Source: Massilia niastensis DSM 21313 (GTDB lineage: Bacteria; Pseudomonadota; Gammaproteobacteria; Burkholderiales; Burkholderiaceae_D). Taken from it: DNA of 64,000 bases. The stretch is taken from positions 1 to 64,000 of the forward strand of contig NZ_KB908087.1 in assembly GCF_000382345.1 (NCBI RefSeq). The letters run 5' to 3'. Position numbers and translations under genes: made by a program. The notes under the pieces are model-generated. The model searched no databases. It worked only from the letters and a program-made list of their open reading frames with translations, and was not told where the DNA came from. Below are positions 9,769-18,577 of this stretch, piece after piece (positions within the stretch are counted from its first letter, which is position 1; each line of letters opens with the position of its first letter).

Positions 9769-10134
9769 GGACGTCTCCTGAAAACCGGATACCCGGGATC
9801 CGAGCATCACGGTTTTGGCACGATTGAAACGCGGAACAGCCAACGCTGCCGGACCGACTCGCTACGGGACCGTTGGCGTGACAAGCATATTACGATGCCG
9901 GGAGCGAACCTGCTCTTGTCGTGTCCGCCACCCTCTTTCATATCGCAGGGAGACCATTTCAGTGATGTTAGACTAAAAGCGACGGGAATATGCCCACGGC
10001 CGCATCAGACGGGGAACGACACGGCGATCTCTGACCAGCATCGAATGCCTTGGCGGTGCGCTGGCAATCCGACACGGCAACGGGTTAACGAGATTCCAGT
10101 CCAGCGCTTTCAGCAACGGATGTTCGAGGTCATC
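9769..10134. other. Intergenic region between the divergent glycosidase and P1B-ATPase genes
   Basis: About 370 bp with no supported gene. The open frames crossing it are shadows of the glycosidase strand. Promoters for both divergent genes must lie here, but I see no convincing -35/-10 pair, no FNR-type box and no clear metal-regulator operator. Confidence 0.5.
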
Positions 10135-12417
10135 ATGCTCGCGAACAATAGGTTAAGTTTGATACAAGTGGGTTTCTGCACCCTCACTTTGACCGGCGGC
10201 GCCGTCTTGCACCTGCTCGATCTACGCGATGTGGCAAGCTGGCTCTGGCTGAGTGGTGCTTGCGTCGTGCTTGTCGCGGTGCTGGCGGACACGATCGCAG
10301 CACTGTGGCGCAAAAAATTAGGACTTGACCTCATCGCCCTCGTCTCGATCGTTGGTGCACTGGCCCTTCAGGAAAATCTTGCTGCGGCGGTGATCGCCCT
10401 GATGTTTGCCAGCGGCCGGGCTTTGGAAGGCTATGCGGAAAAGCGGGCCCGGGACGACATGTCTGCCTTGCTGAGCAAAGCACCCAGGCTCGCCAACCGT
10501 TATGAAAACGGCGTGGTTGTCCAGGTGCCGTTGACAGCGGTTCAGCCGGGCGATCGCCTCCTGGTCCGGCCGGGCGAAACAGTGCCGGTCGACGGCACGC
10601 TAATGAATGGCGCCACCGTGGATGAGTCGAGCCTGACGGGTGAGGCATTGCCGGTTCCTTACCCGCCCGGGGTGGCATTGGGCAGTGGCGTCATCAATGC
10701 CGGGAATGCATTCGACCTGCTGGCCACCAGCACGGCGGACAACAGCACCTTTGCCACTATCATTCGCCTTGTCGAATCGGCCCGGGCGTCGAAAGCCCCC
10801 GCTGCCCGCCTGGCAGACCGGTATGCCCTCCTGTTCGTTCCCCTCGCCCTTGGTATTGCCGGGATCGCCTGGTTGCTGACTGGCGACCCGAACCGGGCTT
10901 TGGCCGTGGTGGTTGTCGCTACGCCCTGCCCACTGATCCTGGCCGTGCCCGTTGCCATCGTCAGCGCGATGTCCCGTTGTGCCCGGCGTGGCGTGCTGAT
11001 CAAGCACGGTGGTGCGCTCGAAAAGATGGCGCAGGTCGACACCATCTTTTTCGACAAGACAGGAACGCTCACTGGGGGCAAGGCCCGGCTGGTCGCCGTC
11101 GCAACCGATCCGTCCGCACAGCCGGAAGATGTCCTCAGGCTGGCTGCGTCCCTGGAGCAGATGTCCAGCCACGCGATTGCGCAGGCAGTGGTCGGCGCCG
11201 CCGTGGAACGCCGGCTGGTGCTGTCCACGCCTCGACAGGTCATCGAGCAGCCCGGGGCCGGCCTGTCCGGACATGTGGATGGCAAGGAAGTTCGCGTCGG
11301 CGGCTACGACTATGTATCAGGGACTGCGGAGAAGCCGGCCTGGTCGACGGCCCCCCTGGAGCGCATCGGATATGACGGCGCCGCAGGCGTCTGCATCGCC
11401 ATCGATGGCAAGTTGCACGGCGTACTGGAGATGGCGGACGAGATTCGGCTGGACTCGCCCCGCGCCTTGCGGCTGCTAAGGGCATGCGGAGTGAGACGGA
11501 TCGCCATGCTGACCGGAGACCGCCGCGATGTGGCCCATACCATCGCCTGCTCGCTTGGCATCGATGCGGTCATGCCGGAGCAGACGCCGTCATCGAAGCT
11601 TGCCGAGATCGCGAAGGCGCGGATGGATGGGGTAACGATGATGGTCGGCGATGGCATTAACGATGCGCCGGCATTGGCTGCCGCGGACATCGGCGTCGCG
11701 ATGGGCGCACGCGGTGCTGCTGCCGCGGCCGAGTCTGCGCAAGTCGTATTGTTGGTGGACCGTTTGGACCGTCTGGCATTCGCGGTTCGCATCGCCCAGC
11801 AAACCCGCACGATCGCCTTGCAGAGCGTCATAGGAGGAATGACGCTGTCGATGATCGCAATGCTGGTTGCTGCGTACGGTTATCTGCCACCGGTAGCGGG
11901 CGCACTTTTACAAGAGCTGATCGACGTCGCCGTCATCTTGAACGCGCTGCGCGTTCTTCGCCTGGATGTCGCAACGTCGGAAGACGGCATGCCGCCCGGC
12001 GAGGTAGCCAGGCTGAAGGAGGAACATGCACGGCTGCTGCCCATCATTGAACGCCTGGGCTCACTGGCGGACCGCGCGGACACCATGCCCTCATCAGTCA
12101 TCAGAGAAGAGCTCGTCGCATTGAATACGCTACTTCGGAGTCAACTGCTCCCGCACGAATCGGATGATGACGCCAGATTGTATCCGCATGTGGCGCGCCT
12201 GATCGGCGGTGAGGATTCGATGGCATCCATGAGTAACACGCACCGTGAAATCTTTCGGCTCAGCCGCATTGTGGACCGCTTTGCGAATGTCAAGTCGAGT
12301 GACGGCGATCCAGGTGCTTCCATGCTGGAATTACGCCGCACCTTGTATGCACTCGATGCTATTTTACGGCTACACTTTTCTCAGGAAGAAGAAATCTACC
12401 ATAGTCTTTCTTCTTGA
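10135..12417 (+). CDS. P1B-type metal ATPase (TPC, P1B-5-like) with C-terminal hemerythrin-like domain
   Basis: 760 residues from the ATG at 10135, preceded by GAGG at 5-nt spacing; an in-frame ATG at 10120 is the alternative. There is no N-terminal CxxC metal-binding domain. The membrane metal site is TPCPL (263-267); the phosphorylation site DKTGT is at 307-311; the A-domain LTGE is near 168 and the hinge GDGINDAP follows. Residues from about 625 to the end form an HHE four-helix domain with candidate iron ligands in EEHARL, LLPHESDDD, NTHREIF and LHFSQEEEIYH. This combination is known for P1B-5 ATPases such as Sinorhizobium Nia, which export Ni2+ and Fe2+. Neither metal is proven here; the hydrogenase cluster nearby makes nickel plausible. 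Confidence 0.88.
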   Translation: MLANNRLSLIQVGFCTLTLTGGAVLHLLDLRDVASWLWLSGACVVLVAVLADTIAALWRKKLGLDLIALVSIVGALALQENLAAAVIALMFASGRALEGYAEKRARDDMSALLSKAPRLANRYENGVVVQVPLTAVQPGDRLLVRPGETVPVDGTLMNGATVDESSLTGEALPVPYPPGVALGSGVINAGNAFDLLATSTADNSTFATIIRLVESARASKAPAARLADRYALLFVPLALGIAGIAWLLTGDPNRALAVVVVATPCPLILAVPVAIVSAMSRCARRGVLIKHGGALEKMAQVDTIFFDKTGTLTGGKARLVAVATDPSAQPEDVLRLAASLEQMSSHAIAQAVVGAAVERRLVLSTPRQVIEQPGAGLSGHVDGKEVRVGGYDYVSGTAEKPAWSTAPLERIGYDGAAGVCIAIDGKLHGVLEMADEIRLDSPRALRLLRACGVRRIAMLTGDRRDVAHTIACSLGIDAVMPEQTPSSKLAEIAKARMDGVTMMVGDGINDAPALAAADIGVAMGARGAAAAAESAQVVLLVDRLDRLAFAVRIAQQTRTIALQSVIGGMTLSMIAMLVAAYGYLPPVAGALLQELIDVAVILNALRVLRLDVATSEDGMPPGEVARLKEEHARLLPIIERLGSLADRADTMPSSVIREELVALNTLLRSQLLPHESDDDARLYPHVARLIGGEDSMASMSNTHREIFRLSRIVDRFANVKSSDGDPGASMLELRRTLYALDAILRLHFSQEEEIYHSLSS

Positions 12418-13501
12418 AACAGGTCCAGCCGAGCAGGACAGCGCACGTCCAGAGCATCCAGGGAGCGGGCTCAGGGACCGGTGTCAGGAATACGCCTGCG
12501 CAGTCGAACGCCGCGGGGTAGTCGGGATGCGGGCGGCAGGCAAAGCCCGCGATTTCACCGTCGTCATTGATGGCATTGACCATGTTCACCGTCCAGCCTT
12601 CGTGTGGGGTCAGCAGGTTGTTCAGATCGGTCAACTTGCCCTCGCTGTAGATGAAAGCGCGCCCCTCGCCACTGGCAATACCGCCGTAGCCGACGATATC
12701 GCCCCTGTTATTGATCGCATTGGCGACCGCCCACTCGCCGCCGGGCGTGCCGATATCCGTCATCCTGCCATCCTCATAAAGGAAAGCACGCGTATTGCCG
12801 TCGGCATCGAGCGCATATCCAGCCACCTGGCCCGCATCGTTGATCGCCGTTGCGGAACTGGCTACCCCGCCGAAGGCGCCGAGATCCGTCATCGTTCCCC
12901 CGCTGTACAGGAAGGCGCGCGCCGGCGCATCTTCGCCGGGGGCGATCGTCGCGTAGCCCACCACCTGGCCGCTATTGTTGATGCCCTGGCCATAGCTGCG
13001 CCCGCCCTCCAGGGCGCCGAGGTCCTTCAGTGCGCCATCGGCGTAAAGGAAGGCGTGGTCCTCGCCCGCTGCGGTTCTGGAAAATCCGGTCACCTGGCCG
13101 CTCTCGTTGATCGCGAACGCGACACCGCGAGCTCCCCCCAGTGTCCCGAGGTCGCGCATGCCGCCGTCGGCAAACACCACCGGACGCAGCTCCCCCGATG
13201 GCAGGTTGTGGGTCCCGGCCACCTGCGCGGCATTGTTGATATCGTTGGCGGCATCATAGGTCGTTCCCAGCCGCATGATCGGTGGATTGCCGCCCCGCGT
13301 CCAGATCGCCCCTTGGCCCAAGCCTTCATCGTTAAAGCTGACGCCGACAAGTTGCCCGGCGTCGTTGATGCCCTGGGGTGAAAAGAAGGGACGGATCGGG
13401 TACAGGTTGTAGGGCGTTTGAGCGAACCCGTCCGGAGAATGGAAGCACAGCGGGGCCAGCACTGCGGCGAGCAGGACTCGCCGAAAGCGAGAGACAGACA
13501 T
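12359..13501 (-). CDS. HAF-repeat protein with PEP-CTERM signal
   Basis: 380 residues. Signal peptide 1-28 (MSVSRFRRVLLAAVLAPLCF...GFA) is followed by about seven HAF-type repeats of roughly 45 residues, each of the form INxxGQVxGY...xAFLYxDGxMxDLG, which build a beta-propeller-like extracellular domain. The C-terminus has the sorting signal VPEPAPWMLWTCAVLLGW followed by a KKK cluster, which an exosortase/EpsH system would cleave; no exosortase is in the window. An extra 12 residues after the basic cluster overlap the convergent ATPase gene by 59 bp. An FNR-type box with a -10-like hexamer lies 83 nt upstream. Function unknown. Confidence 0.85.
   Translation of the reverse strand: MSVSRFRRVLLAAVLAPLCFHSPDGFAQTPYNLYPIRPFFSPQGINDAGQLVGVSFNDEGLGQGAIWTRGGNPPIMRLGTTYDAANDINNAAQVAGTHNLPSGELRPVVFADGGMRDLGTLGGARGVAFAINESGQVTGFSRTAAGEDHAFLYADGALKDLGALEGGRSYGQGINNSGQVVGYATIAPGEDAPARAFLYSGGTMTDLGAFGGVASSATAINDAGQVAGYALDADGNTRAFLYEDGRMTDIGTPGGEWAVANAINNRGDIVGYGGIASGEGRAFIYSEGKLTDLNNLLTPHEGWTVNMVNAINDDGEIAGFACRPHPDYPAAFDCAGVFLTPVPEPAPWMLWTCAVLLGWTCFKKKDYGRFLLPEKSVAVK
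12386..12415. terminator. Hairpin shared by the 3' ends of two convergent, overlapping genes
   Basis: AAGAAGAAA and TTTCTTCTT form a perfect 9-bp stem around a 12-nt loop. The stem lies inside both convergent coding ends (the ATPase stop is at 12415-12417, the HAF stop at 12359-12361). The A/T-only arms give a U-rich 3' arm in both directions, so weak bidirectional termination is possible. There is no separate U-tract after the stem. Confidence 0.4.
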
Positions 13502-13556
13502 ATCACCTCCTGAGTCGCAAGCGCGGACCTCGCGTGGCTTCCCATTGATACCACAA

Positions 13557-13597
13557 AGGATACGAAGCGGTCGTAGCGCTCGTTTGACTCAGATCAA
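13557..13597 (-). promoter_or_regulatory. FNR/ANR-type box and -10 for the HAF/PEP-CTERM gene
   Basis: The box TTGACTCAGATCAA occupies 13584-13597. On the minus strand a TATCCT hexamer (13557-13562) follows 21 nt after it, close to the class II FNR arrangement, and the HAF start codon lies 55 nt further on. On the plus strand, towards the PEP-CTERM gene at 13738, no -10 at the right spacing is seen. Regulation by an FNR-family protein is inferred; no such regulator is encoded in the window. Confidence 0.6.
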
Positions 13598-13737
13598 AGT
13601 GGCACAGATAGGCTCTACCCTCGTGGCGGTAAAGCGACCCGACCATGGGCCGGCCTGCATATCTCCCTGGGCCGATCGCCCATTTTCACCGAGGCGTACT
13701 ATGATGATCGGATGCGCATCCCCATGAGGAGCAAGCC

Positions 13738-14496
13738 ATGCCGAGCAGACTTCCATGCGTTCTTGCCTCGCTGCTGTTTTCCATGTCGTGCGGCGCCCTG
13801 GCCCAGGTGACCGTGTCGGCGGCATACAATAACTTGAAGTATGAACTGGTGGATCAGGACCCGAACGATGGCATTACCCCATGGGCCACGTTCGAGCTGA
13901 CCGAAGTCAGCGGAACGGCAATCGTGTTCGACAGCAAGAGCACCATCCTGGACGAATGTACCATCACCAGCATGGGCAGCTGTACGGCCGGCGGGCCGGA
14001 TGGCGAAGGAAGCGTCTGGTTCGATGGCGCCAGCTCCGGAGCGCGCGGAGAATGGAGCGAAGACGCCTCCGGCGGTGTGTATCTGGACACCAGGGCTGTC
14101 TTCACCTACAGTATTTCGCCCCGCACCGACTTCACCTTCATACTGGACCTGTCGCTCCACAAGAATCCGCCAGAAGGCACGGATGCGGCGGGCGGCTTCT
14201 TCTTCTACTTTAACTCGGAGGAAGGTTGGTTTCGCGGTCATGAAGAGTACAGGGCCGGCGACAGAATCACTCCGCTACTGATCGAGACCGGCAACGAACC
14301 TGTCCGCGGAGAGGTCCGCGCCTACACCAACCTCCTTGCAAGCCATACCGTGCCGCCGCCCGTGCCGGAACCGTCCACGTGGGCCATGCTGTCGACCGGC
14401 TTGCTCCCGTTCCTTGGCGCCGCGGTGCGGCGGCGTCGTCACCGTATGCGAAAGCTTGCGCGCCCATCCATCCAGGCCATCCCTTCTTGTTCGTGA
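13738..14496 (+). CDS. PEP-CTERM domain protein of unknown function
   Basis: 252 residues, exported. Signal peptide 1-22 (cleavage after CGALA), a beta-rich central domain with two Cys (DECTITSMGSCTAGG) and the C-terminal sorting signal VPEPSTWAMLSTGLLPFLGA followed by RRRRHRMRK. The family of the central domain is not recognised. It diverges from the HAF/PEP-CTERM gene across a 236-bp gap. Both are presumably surface or extracellular-matrix proteins handled by a chromosomal exosortase. Confidence 0.8.
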   Translation: MPSRLPCVLASLLFSMSCGALAQVTVSAAYNNLKYELVDQDPNDGITPWATFELTEVSGTAIVFDSKSTILDECTITSMGSCTAGGPDGEGSVWFDGASSGARGEWSEDASGGVYLDTRAVFTYSISPRTDFTFILDLSLHKNPPEGTDAAGGFFFYFNSEEGWFRGHEEYRAGDRITPLLIETGNEPVRGEVRAYTNLLASHTVPPPVPEPSTWAMLSTGLLPFLGAAVRRRRHRMRKLARPSIQAIPSCS

Positions 14497-14700
14497 TCCG
14501 TCTCGGCGATGCGCGCCAGCTGCGCGCGATCACGAGTCCGGGATTGCGCGCTCGCCGTCATACAAAGTAATTCTGTGAACACCCTCCTGTGGTAACGCAT
14601 TGCCAGCGTGCGTCCCAAAGGCGCCGCGCGGTTCGAGTTTTGGGCGCCAAAATCGGGCGCAGGTTGACGCTGCTCACCCCTTGCAAGTACGCTTCTGGAC

Positions 14701-15738
14701 GGCTTTGTTGCGCAAATCAGGCCCGCCCAGCGTAGAGCCGGCCGGTCTGGTAGCCTGAACAGATGAAACCAGCTCCACAGAAGTACCGCACGACGAATTG
14801 GAAAACGTACAACGAAGCGCTCAAGGCACGCAGCTCGCTACTCATCTGGCTTGACACGACGATGAACTGGCACGGCCAGCCGAGTGGCAAGCGCGGGCGC
14901 AGCCAGACGTTCAGCGACGAGGCGGTCCAGTTCTGCCTGAGCATCAAGTGCTTGTTCAATTTACCGCTGCGCCATGCCATGGGCATGACGCAAAGCCTGC
15001 TGCACCTGGCTGGACTGAACTGGGCGGTACCGGACTACAGCACGATCAGCCGGCGCCAGAAGACGCTGCAGGTTGCTATCGGTGCAGTACCAGCCACGAC
15101 AGGTTTGCATCTGCTGGTGGACAGCACGGGCATCAAGATGCTGGGCGAAGGCGATTGGAAGACGAAAAAGCATGGCGCAGACTATCGCCGGCAATGGCGC
15201 AAGGTACACCTCGGGATCGACGCGTCCACGCTCGAGATCCGGACCATGGAGGTGACCGACAACAGCATTGACGATGCACCTGTCCTGCCAGCGTTGCTTG
15301 ACCAGATTTCTGTTGACGAACGCATTGCCAGCGTCAGCGACGATGGCGCCTACGACACGAAGGACTGTCACGAGGCGATCGCGTTGCGCGAAGCGCATGC
15401 CATTATCCCTACTCGCAAGAATGCCAAACCCTGGAAGACGAACCGCCGCGGCGCGGATGCACGTAACGACATTCTGCACGCGACACGCCGGTTGGGGCGG
15501 ACGATCTGGAAGAAATGGAGCGGTTACCATCGGCGCAGTCTTGTCGAAACCAAAATGCGCTGTTTCAAGCTGCTGGGCGAACGCGTCATGGCACGACCGT
15601 CAGGTCGCCGAATTGCAGGTGCGAGCGGCTGTGCTGAATCGCTTCACTCGGCTGGGCACTCCGATTACGGTCCCAGTGTTATAAAACGAACTACAAATAG
15701 CGTCAGCTCGGCCTGTGTTCGATTTGCTCAACAAAGCC
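14701..15738 (+). mobile_element. IS5-family insertion sequence
   Basis: The terminal inverted repeats are GGCTTTGTTGCGCAAATC at 14701-14718 and its complement at 15721-15738 (17 of 18 match), with a single transposase gene between. The flanks (ggac / gaat) show no target-site duplication, so the copy may be old, or the flanks rearranged. It sits between a PEP-CTERM gene and the Gly-rich protein gene and interrupts no recognisable gene. Confidence 0.85.
14763..15684 (+). pseudogene. IS5-family transposase, frameshifted near the C-terminus
   Basis: The first 280 residues read as a normal IS5 transposase: DUF4096-like N-terminus, first catalytic Asp in LLVDSTGIK, second in VSDDGAYDTK, and an intact Y-(2)-R-(3)-E-(6)-K signature (YHRRSLVETKMRCFK). 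Near 15594-15600 the frame breaks after RVMAR. The expected ending (RQVAELQVRAAVLNRFTRL...ITVPVL) continues in the +1 frame and stops at 15684, while the original frame runs on to 15752 with unrelated sequence. The lost bases put the copy beyond normal function unless the tail is dispensable. Confidence 0.85.
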
Positions 15739-15817
15739 GAATTGTCCTATAAACATATCCAACTGACATAAACGCGGCGTGCCGTTGTCCAACGGCGCGC
15801 CGCATGGATGCTTTCCG

Positions 15818-17041
15818 TTAGTTGATGCGGGCGCCACCCAAAGCGGAGCCACGAGCGGACGCCGAACCATTGACGCCAACGGACGCCGACAGTTGCGTCG
15901 ACGCGCCCTTGCCTGCAACCGAACGTGTCCCACCAGCGGCACTACGCGCGCTTGCAGTCGCTGCGCCACGTGCGCCATTGACTGTGGAGTGGGCGTACTC
16001 GGCCCTGCGGCTGGCCCGGCTGCGTGCGGCTGCTATGGCGGGCTCCGCTGCGGCGCTGGCGCCCGAGCGGGCGCTACCGGAAAGGTCGCGAACCTGTCCT
16101 GCAACACCGCCAGGTTGCATGCCAAACGACGCCGATGCACTGCCCTTCCCCTGCATGCCGGCGCTGGCGCCCGATGGGCTGCTGGCCCCCGTCACCGAAT
16201 GGCTGGCGCCGGTCTCGCCGCTACCGGTAAGCGACGCTGCCTGGCGGCTGAGGTTGCCGGCCAGTCCTGCATTGCCATTGCCGGAATCCGACGCTGCCCC
16301 AGCTGCGGCGTTACCTCTGCCTGCAAGCATTGACGCGGTGCGGCCCAAGCTACCAGTCGATCCTGGGTTGCCACTGCCTTCATCGGACGCACCGCCTGCT
16401 CCTGCTGCGCCGCTACCGCGCCCCTCGAGCGAGGAAGTCGTTCGCTTGATGCTGCCGGTAAGTTGACCAGTGCCATTTCCCGACGTGCTGCTTTCGGCGT
16501 CCGCGCTGCGCACAGTACCCACCAGTGCGCTGCCCAGACTGCCGCCTGCCGAACCCACCTCGGCCGCACGGCCACGCGGCAGGCCCGTTGTCAGTTCACC
16601 GCTACCGCTGCCGGCGCCGTCTGCCCGGACAAGCGGCTCATGTCCTGCCCTTTGCAGGCTGCTCTCGCCGCTTGCCGCGCCGTTGGCGGCACTACGTGCA
16701 CCGGACAGCACCTGTCCCGTAACACTAAAGCTGGCATCGGAGGACTGGGCGGCTGCAGGGAGCGCCGAGGCACGGGCATTGCCGCGGGCACTGGCGTCGC
16801 CGTTGGCGTCGATACTGCCGCTGGCGCGGCGTTCGATCTGGCGTGGTGCCTCGAGCGGCGAACCGCGGCCGCCCATCGCTTCGATCGGCCCCATGCGCGC
16901 GCCGACGCCGCCCCCGATCATGCCGCCTACTGCGCCGCCGAGGCCGCCCCCACCGCCGCCGAGCAGCTGGGCGTGGGCCGAAACGGCAAAGCTCATGGTC
17001 AGGGCGATGGCGATGTGACGAACGATTTTCTTGGTTTGCAT
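15818..17041 (-). CDS. Secreted Gly/Ser/Ala-rich repeat protein
   Basis: 407 residues with a clear signal peptide (1-25, cleavage after VSAHA), then LLGGGGGGLGGAVGGMIGGG and a low-complexity body dominated by Gly, Ala and Ser. The middle has degenerate repeats of about 32-40 residues built on G-x-[IL]-x-R-x-x-S-x-L-x-G-x-G (TGSIKRTTSSLEGRG, TGSLGRTASMLAGRG, AGNLSRQAASLTGSG). No Cys and no known domain. A CAGGAG Shine-Dalgarno lies 7 nt before the ATG. It lies 99 bp downstream of the S8 protease gene on the same strand and may be its substrate or partner; that is inference from position only. Confidence 0.7.
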   Translation of the reverse strand: MQTKKIVRHIAIALTMSFAVSAHAQLLGGGGGGLGGAVGGMIGGGVGARMGPIEAMGGRGSPLEAPRQIERRASGSIDANGDASARGNARASALPAAAQSSDASFSVTGQVLSGARSAANGAASGESSLQRAGHEPLVRADGAGSGSGELTTGLPRGRAAEVGSAGGSLGSALVGTVRSADAESSTSGNGTGQLTGSIKRTTSSLEGRGSGAAGAGGASDEGSGNPGSTGSLGRTASMLAGRGNAAAGAASDSGNGNAGLAGNLSRQAASLTGSGETGASHSVTGASSPSGASAGMQGKGSASASFGMQPGGVAGQVRDLSGSARSGASAAAEPAIAAARSRASRRAEYAHSTVNGARGAATASARSAAGGTRSVAGKGASTQLSASVGVNGSASARGSALGGARIN

Positions 17042-17140
17042 GATGGTTTCTCCTGTAAGTGGCGCTGGATAGCGCGCAGTTACATGGAAAACGAACGGGC
17101 TCGGCCGTTTATTCCATCCATCCGAAAATATTTCTATTTT

Positions 17141-18472
17141 CTAGCGAAAGCGCGCAGGATCCACGCGCAGCGATGCACCCACGACGCCGTATCCGGTTGC
17201 ATTGCTGATCGACGCCGGGTCGCTGCGCACGGCCTGGCGCCTCAGCGCGGCCAGGGCCCGCGCTGAGGCCTCGCGATCCGGCTGCGGCAGCGACTGCGCC
17301 AGCAGCGCGGCGACGATCGGCGCGGCAAACGAGGTGCCGCGCACCTGGCGATACGGCGGCGCCCCAGGCGCCGCGCTCACCATCTGGCTACCGGGAGCGG
17401 CAAACATCACCTGCGGCCCGCGCGCCGCTTCCGGCAGCGGCCGTCCCTGGCGGTCGACCCCGCTCACACCCACCACGCCGGGATAGCTGGCCGGGTACAG
17501 CGGCGGCGCCGCCGGCCCGTCGTTGCCGACGGCCGCCACCAGCAAATGGCCGCGCGCGACCATGGCCGCCACCATCCGCCCTAGCGTGGCGTTGGCCGGG
17601 CCGACCAGGCTCAGGTTGATGACACCGACCCCGTGCTTCGACATCCATCCCAAGGCAGCGGCAATCTTGTCGGCCGATCCGCCGGTGGGGCTGTCGCAAT
17701 AAATGTCGGCGGCATACAGCCTGGTGCCGGACGCCGCGCCCCGGAAGCGCTCGGCGCGCCCGACCATCAGTGCGGCGACAGCCGTGCCGTGGGGCGCGGG
17801 ATGACGCGTTCCGCCACAGCCGAACTCTTCGATCGTGGCTTCGGCAAATACCGGGTGGCCGGTTGCGACGCCGCTATCGATCAGTCCGACGGCGCCCGGC
17901 GCCCTGACGCCACCCGTCGGCGCGCTGCCGGTAGCGCCGCCGTCCAGCGGCACACTGGCGCCGCTCATGTATACATGGTTGAAATCGAACGAGGCCTGGG
18001 GATCGAGCGAACGCAGCCGGGCTAGTGCCTCGGCGGTCTTCATGCCGGCGGGCGCACGCAGCACGATGAGCGACGCGCCGAGATCGTCGAACTGTTGCTC
18101 GCGGATCAGCTGGAAGCCAAGGCCGGCAGCGGCGCGCAGCACGGCGGGCGTTGGCGAAGTCGCCAGGATTTCCGAGCGCACGACCGGCTCTCCACGCGGA
18201 TCCACCTCGAGTACGTCGGGATGGCGGCGCAGCAGCTCGGCCACCTGAACAAGCCGCAGGGCGCCGAGCTCGTCCGGTTCGGCGCGGTCCAGCAGGCGTT
18301 CGGCCGGGCGCACCAGGGTGTCCAGTCCGGGCTGCCCGAGGGGCTGCGGCAGGTTCAGGGACGGCAGGCGCAGCTGCGCGTTGGCCGCGCCAGCGGCGCA
18401 TAGCACCAGCGCGACGACGGCCTGCGCCAATCGTTTGGAGAGTGAACGGCAGGGTTTCATGGATGTGAGCAT
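17141..18472 (-). CDS. Exported S8 (subtilisin-like) serine protease
   Basis: 443 residues. Signal peptide 1-32 (cleavage after AANA). Residues 65-165 look like a propeptide/inhibitor region (LVQVAELLRRHPDVLEVDPRG, SLIVLRAPAGM). The catalytic triad is complete: D199 (VGLIDSGV), H228 (PAPHGTAV) and S381 (GTSFAAPIV), with the oxyanion Asn N317 in AAVGNDGP. There is no C-terminal anchor or autotransporter domain. It is transcribed away from an ECF sigma/anti-sigma pair across a 105-bp gap and upstream of the Gly-rich protein, suggesting a stress or envelope regulon in which the protease is a target or an input. Confidence 0.88.
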   Translation of the reverse strand: MLTSMKPCRSLSKRLAQAVVALVLCAAGAANAQLRLPSLNLPQPLGQPGLDTLVRPAERLLDRAEPDELGALRLVQVAELLRRHPDVLEVDPRGEPVVRSEILATSPTPAVLRAAAGLGFQLIREQQFDDLGASLIVLRAPAGMKTAEALARLRSLDPQASFDFNHVYMSGASVPLDGGATGSAPTGGVRAPGAVGLIDSGVATGHPVFAEATIEEFGCGGTRHPAPHGTAVAALMVGRAERFRGAASGTRLYAADIYCDSPTGGSADKIAAALGWMSKHGVGVINLSLVGPANATLGRMVAAMVARGHLLVAAVGNDGPAAPPLYPASYPGVVGVSGVDRQGRPLPEAARGPQVMFAAPGSQMVSAAPGAPPYRQVRGTSFAAPIVAALLAQSLPQPDREASARALAALRRQAVRSDPASISNATGYGVVGASLRVDPARFR

Positions 18473-18493
18473 AAATGATGCCTAACGATGTTG

Positions 18494-18519
18494 GGAACTA
18501 TATCGAAGTAAAAACGATT
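18494..18519 (+). promoter_or_regulatory. Candidate ECF-sigma promoter of the sigma/anti-sigma operon
   Basis: GGAAC (18494-18498), 16 nt, then CGATT (18515-18519) resembles the GGAAC-N16/17-CG-type promoters used by ECF sigma factors, which usually activate their own operon. It lies 59 bp upstream of the sigma start. No equally good match was seen for the divergent protease gene. Confidence 0.4.
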
Positions 18520-18577
18520 GCGGATGGACTAAAATCCCTCCCGCCGACGTTTACTCGATGTAACCAATACAAAACCC

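Noticed and set aside
13738..14496. The FNR-type box at 13584 as promoter of the plus-strand PEP-CTERM gene
   Set aside because: No -10 lies at the class II spacing on the plus strand, and the box is 140 bp from that start; the minus-strand arrangement is better.
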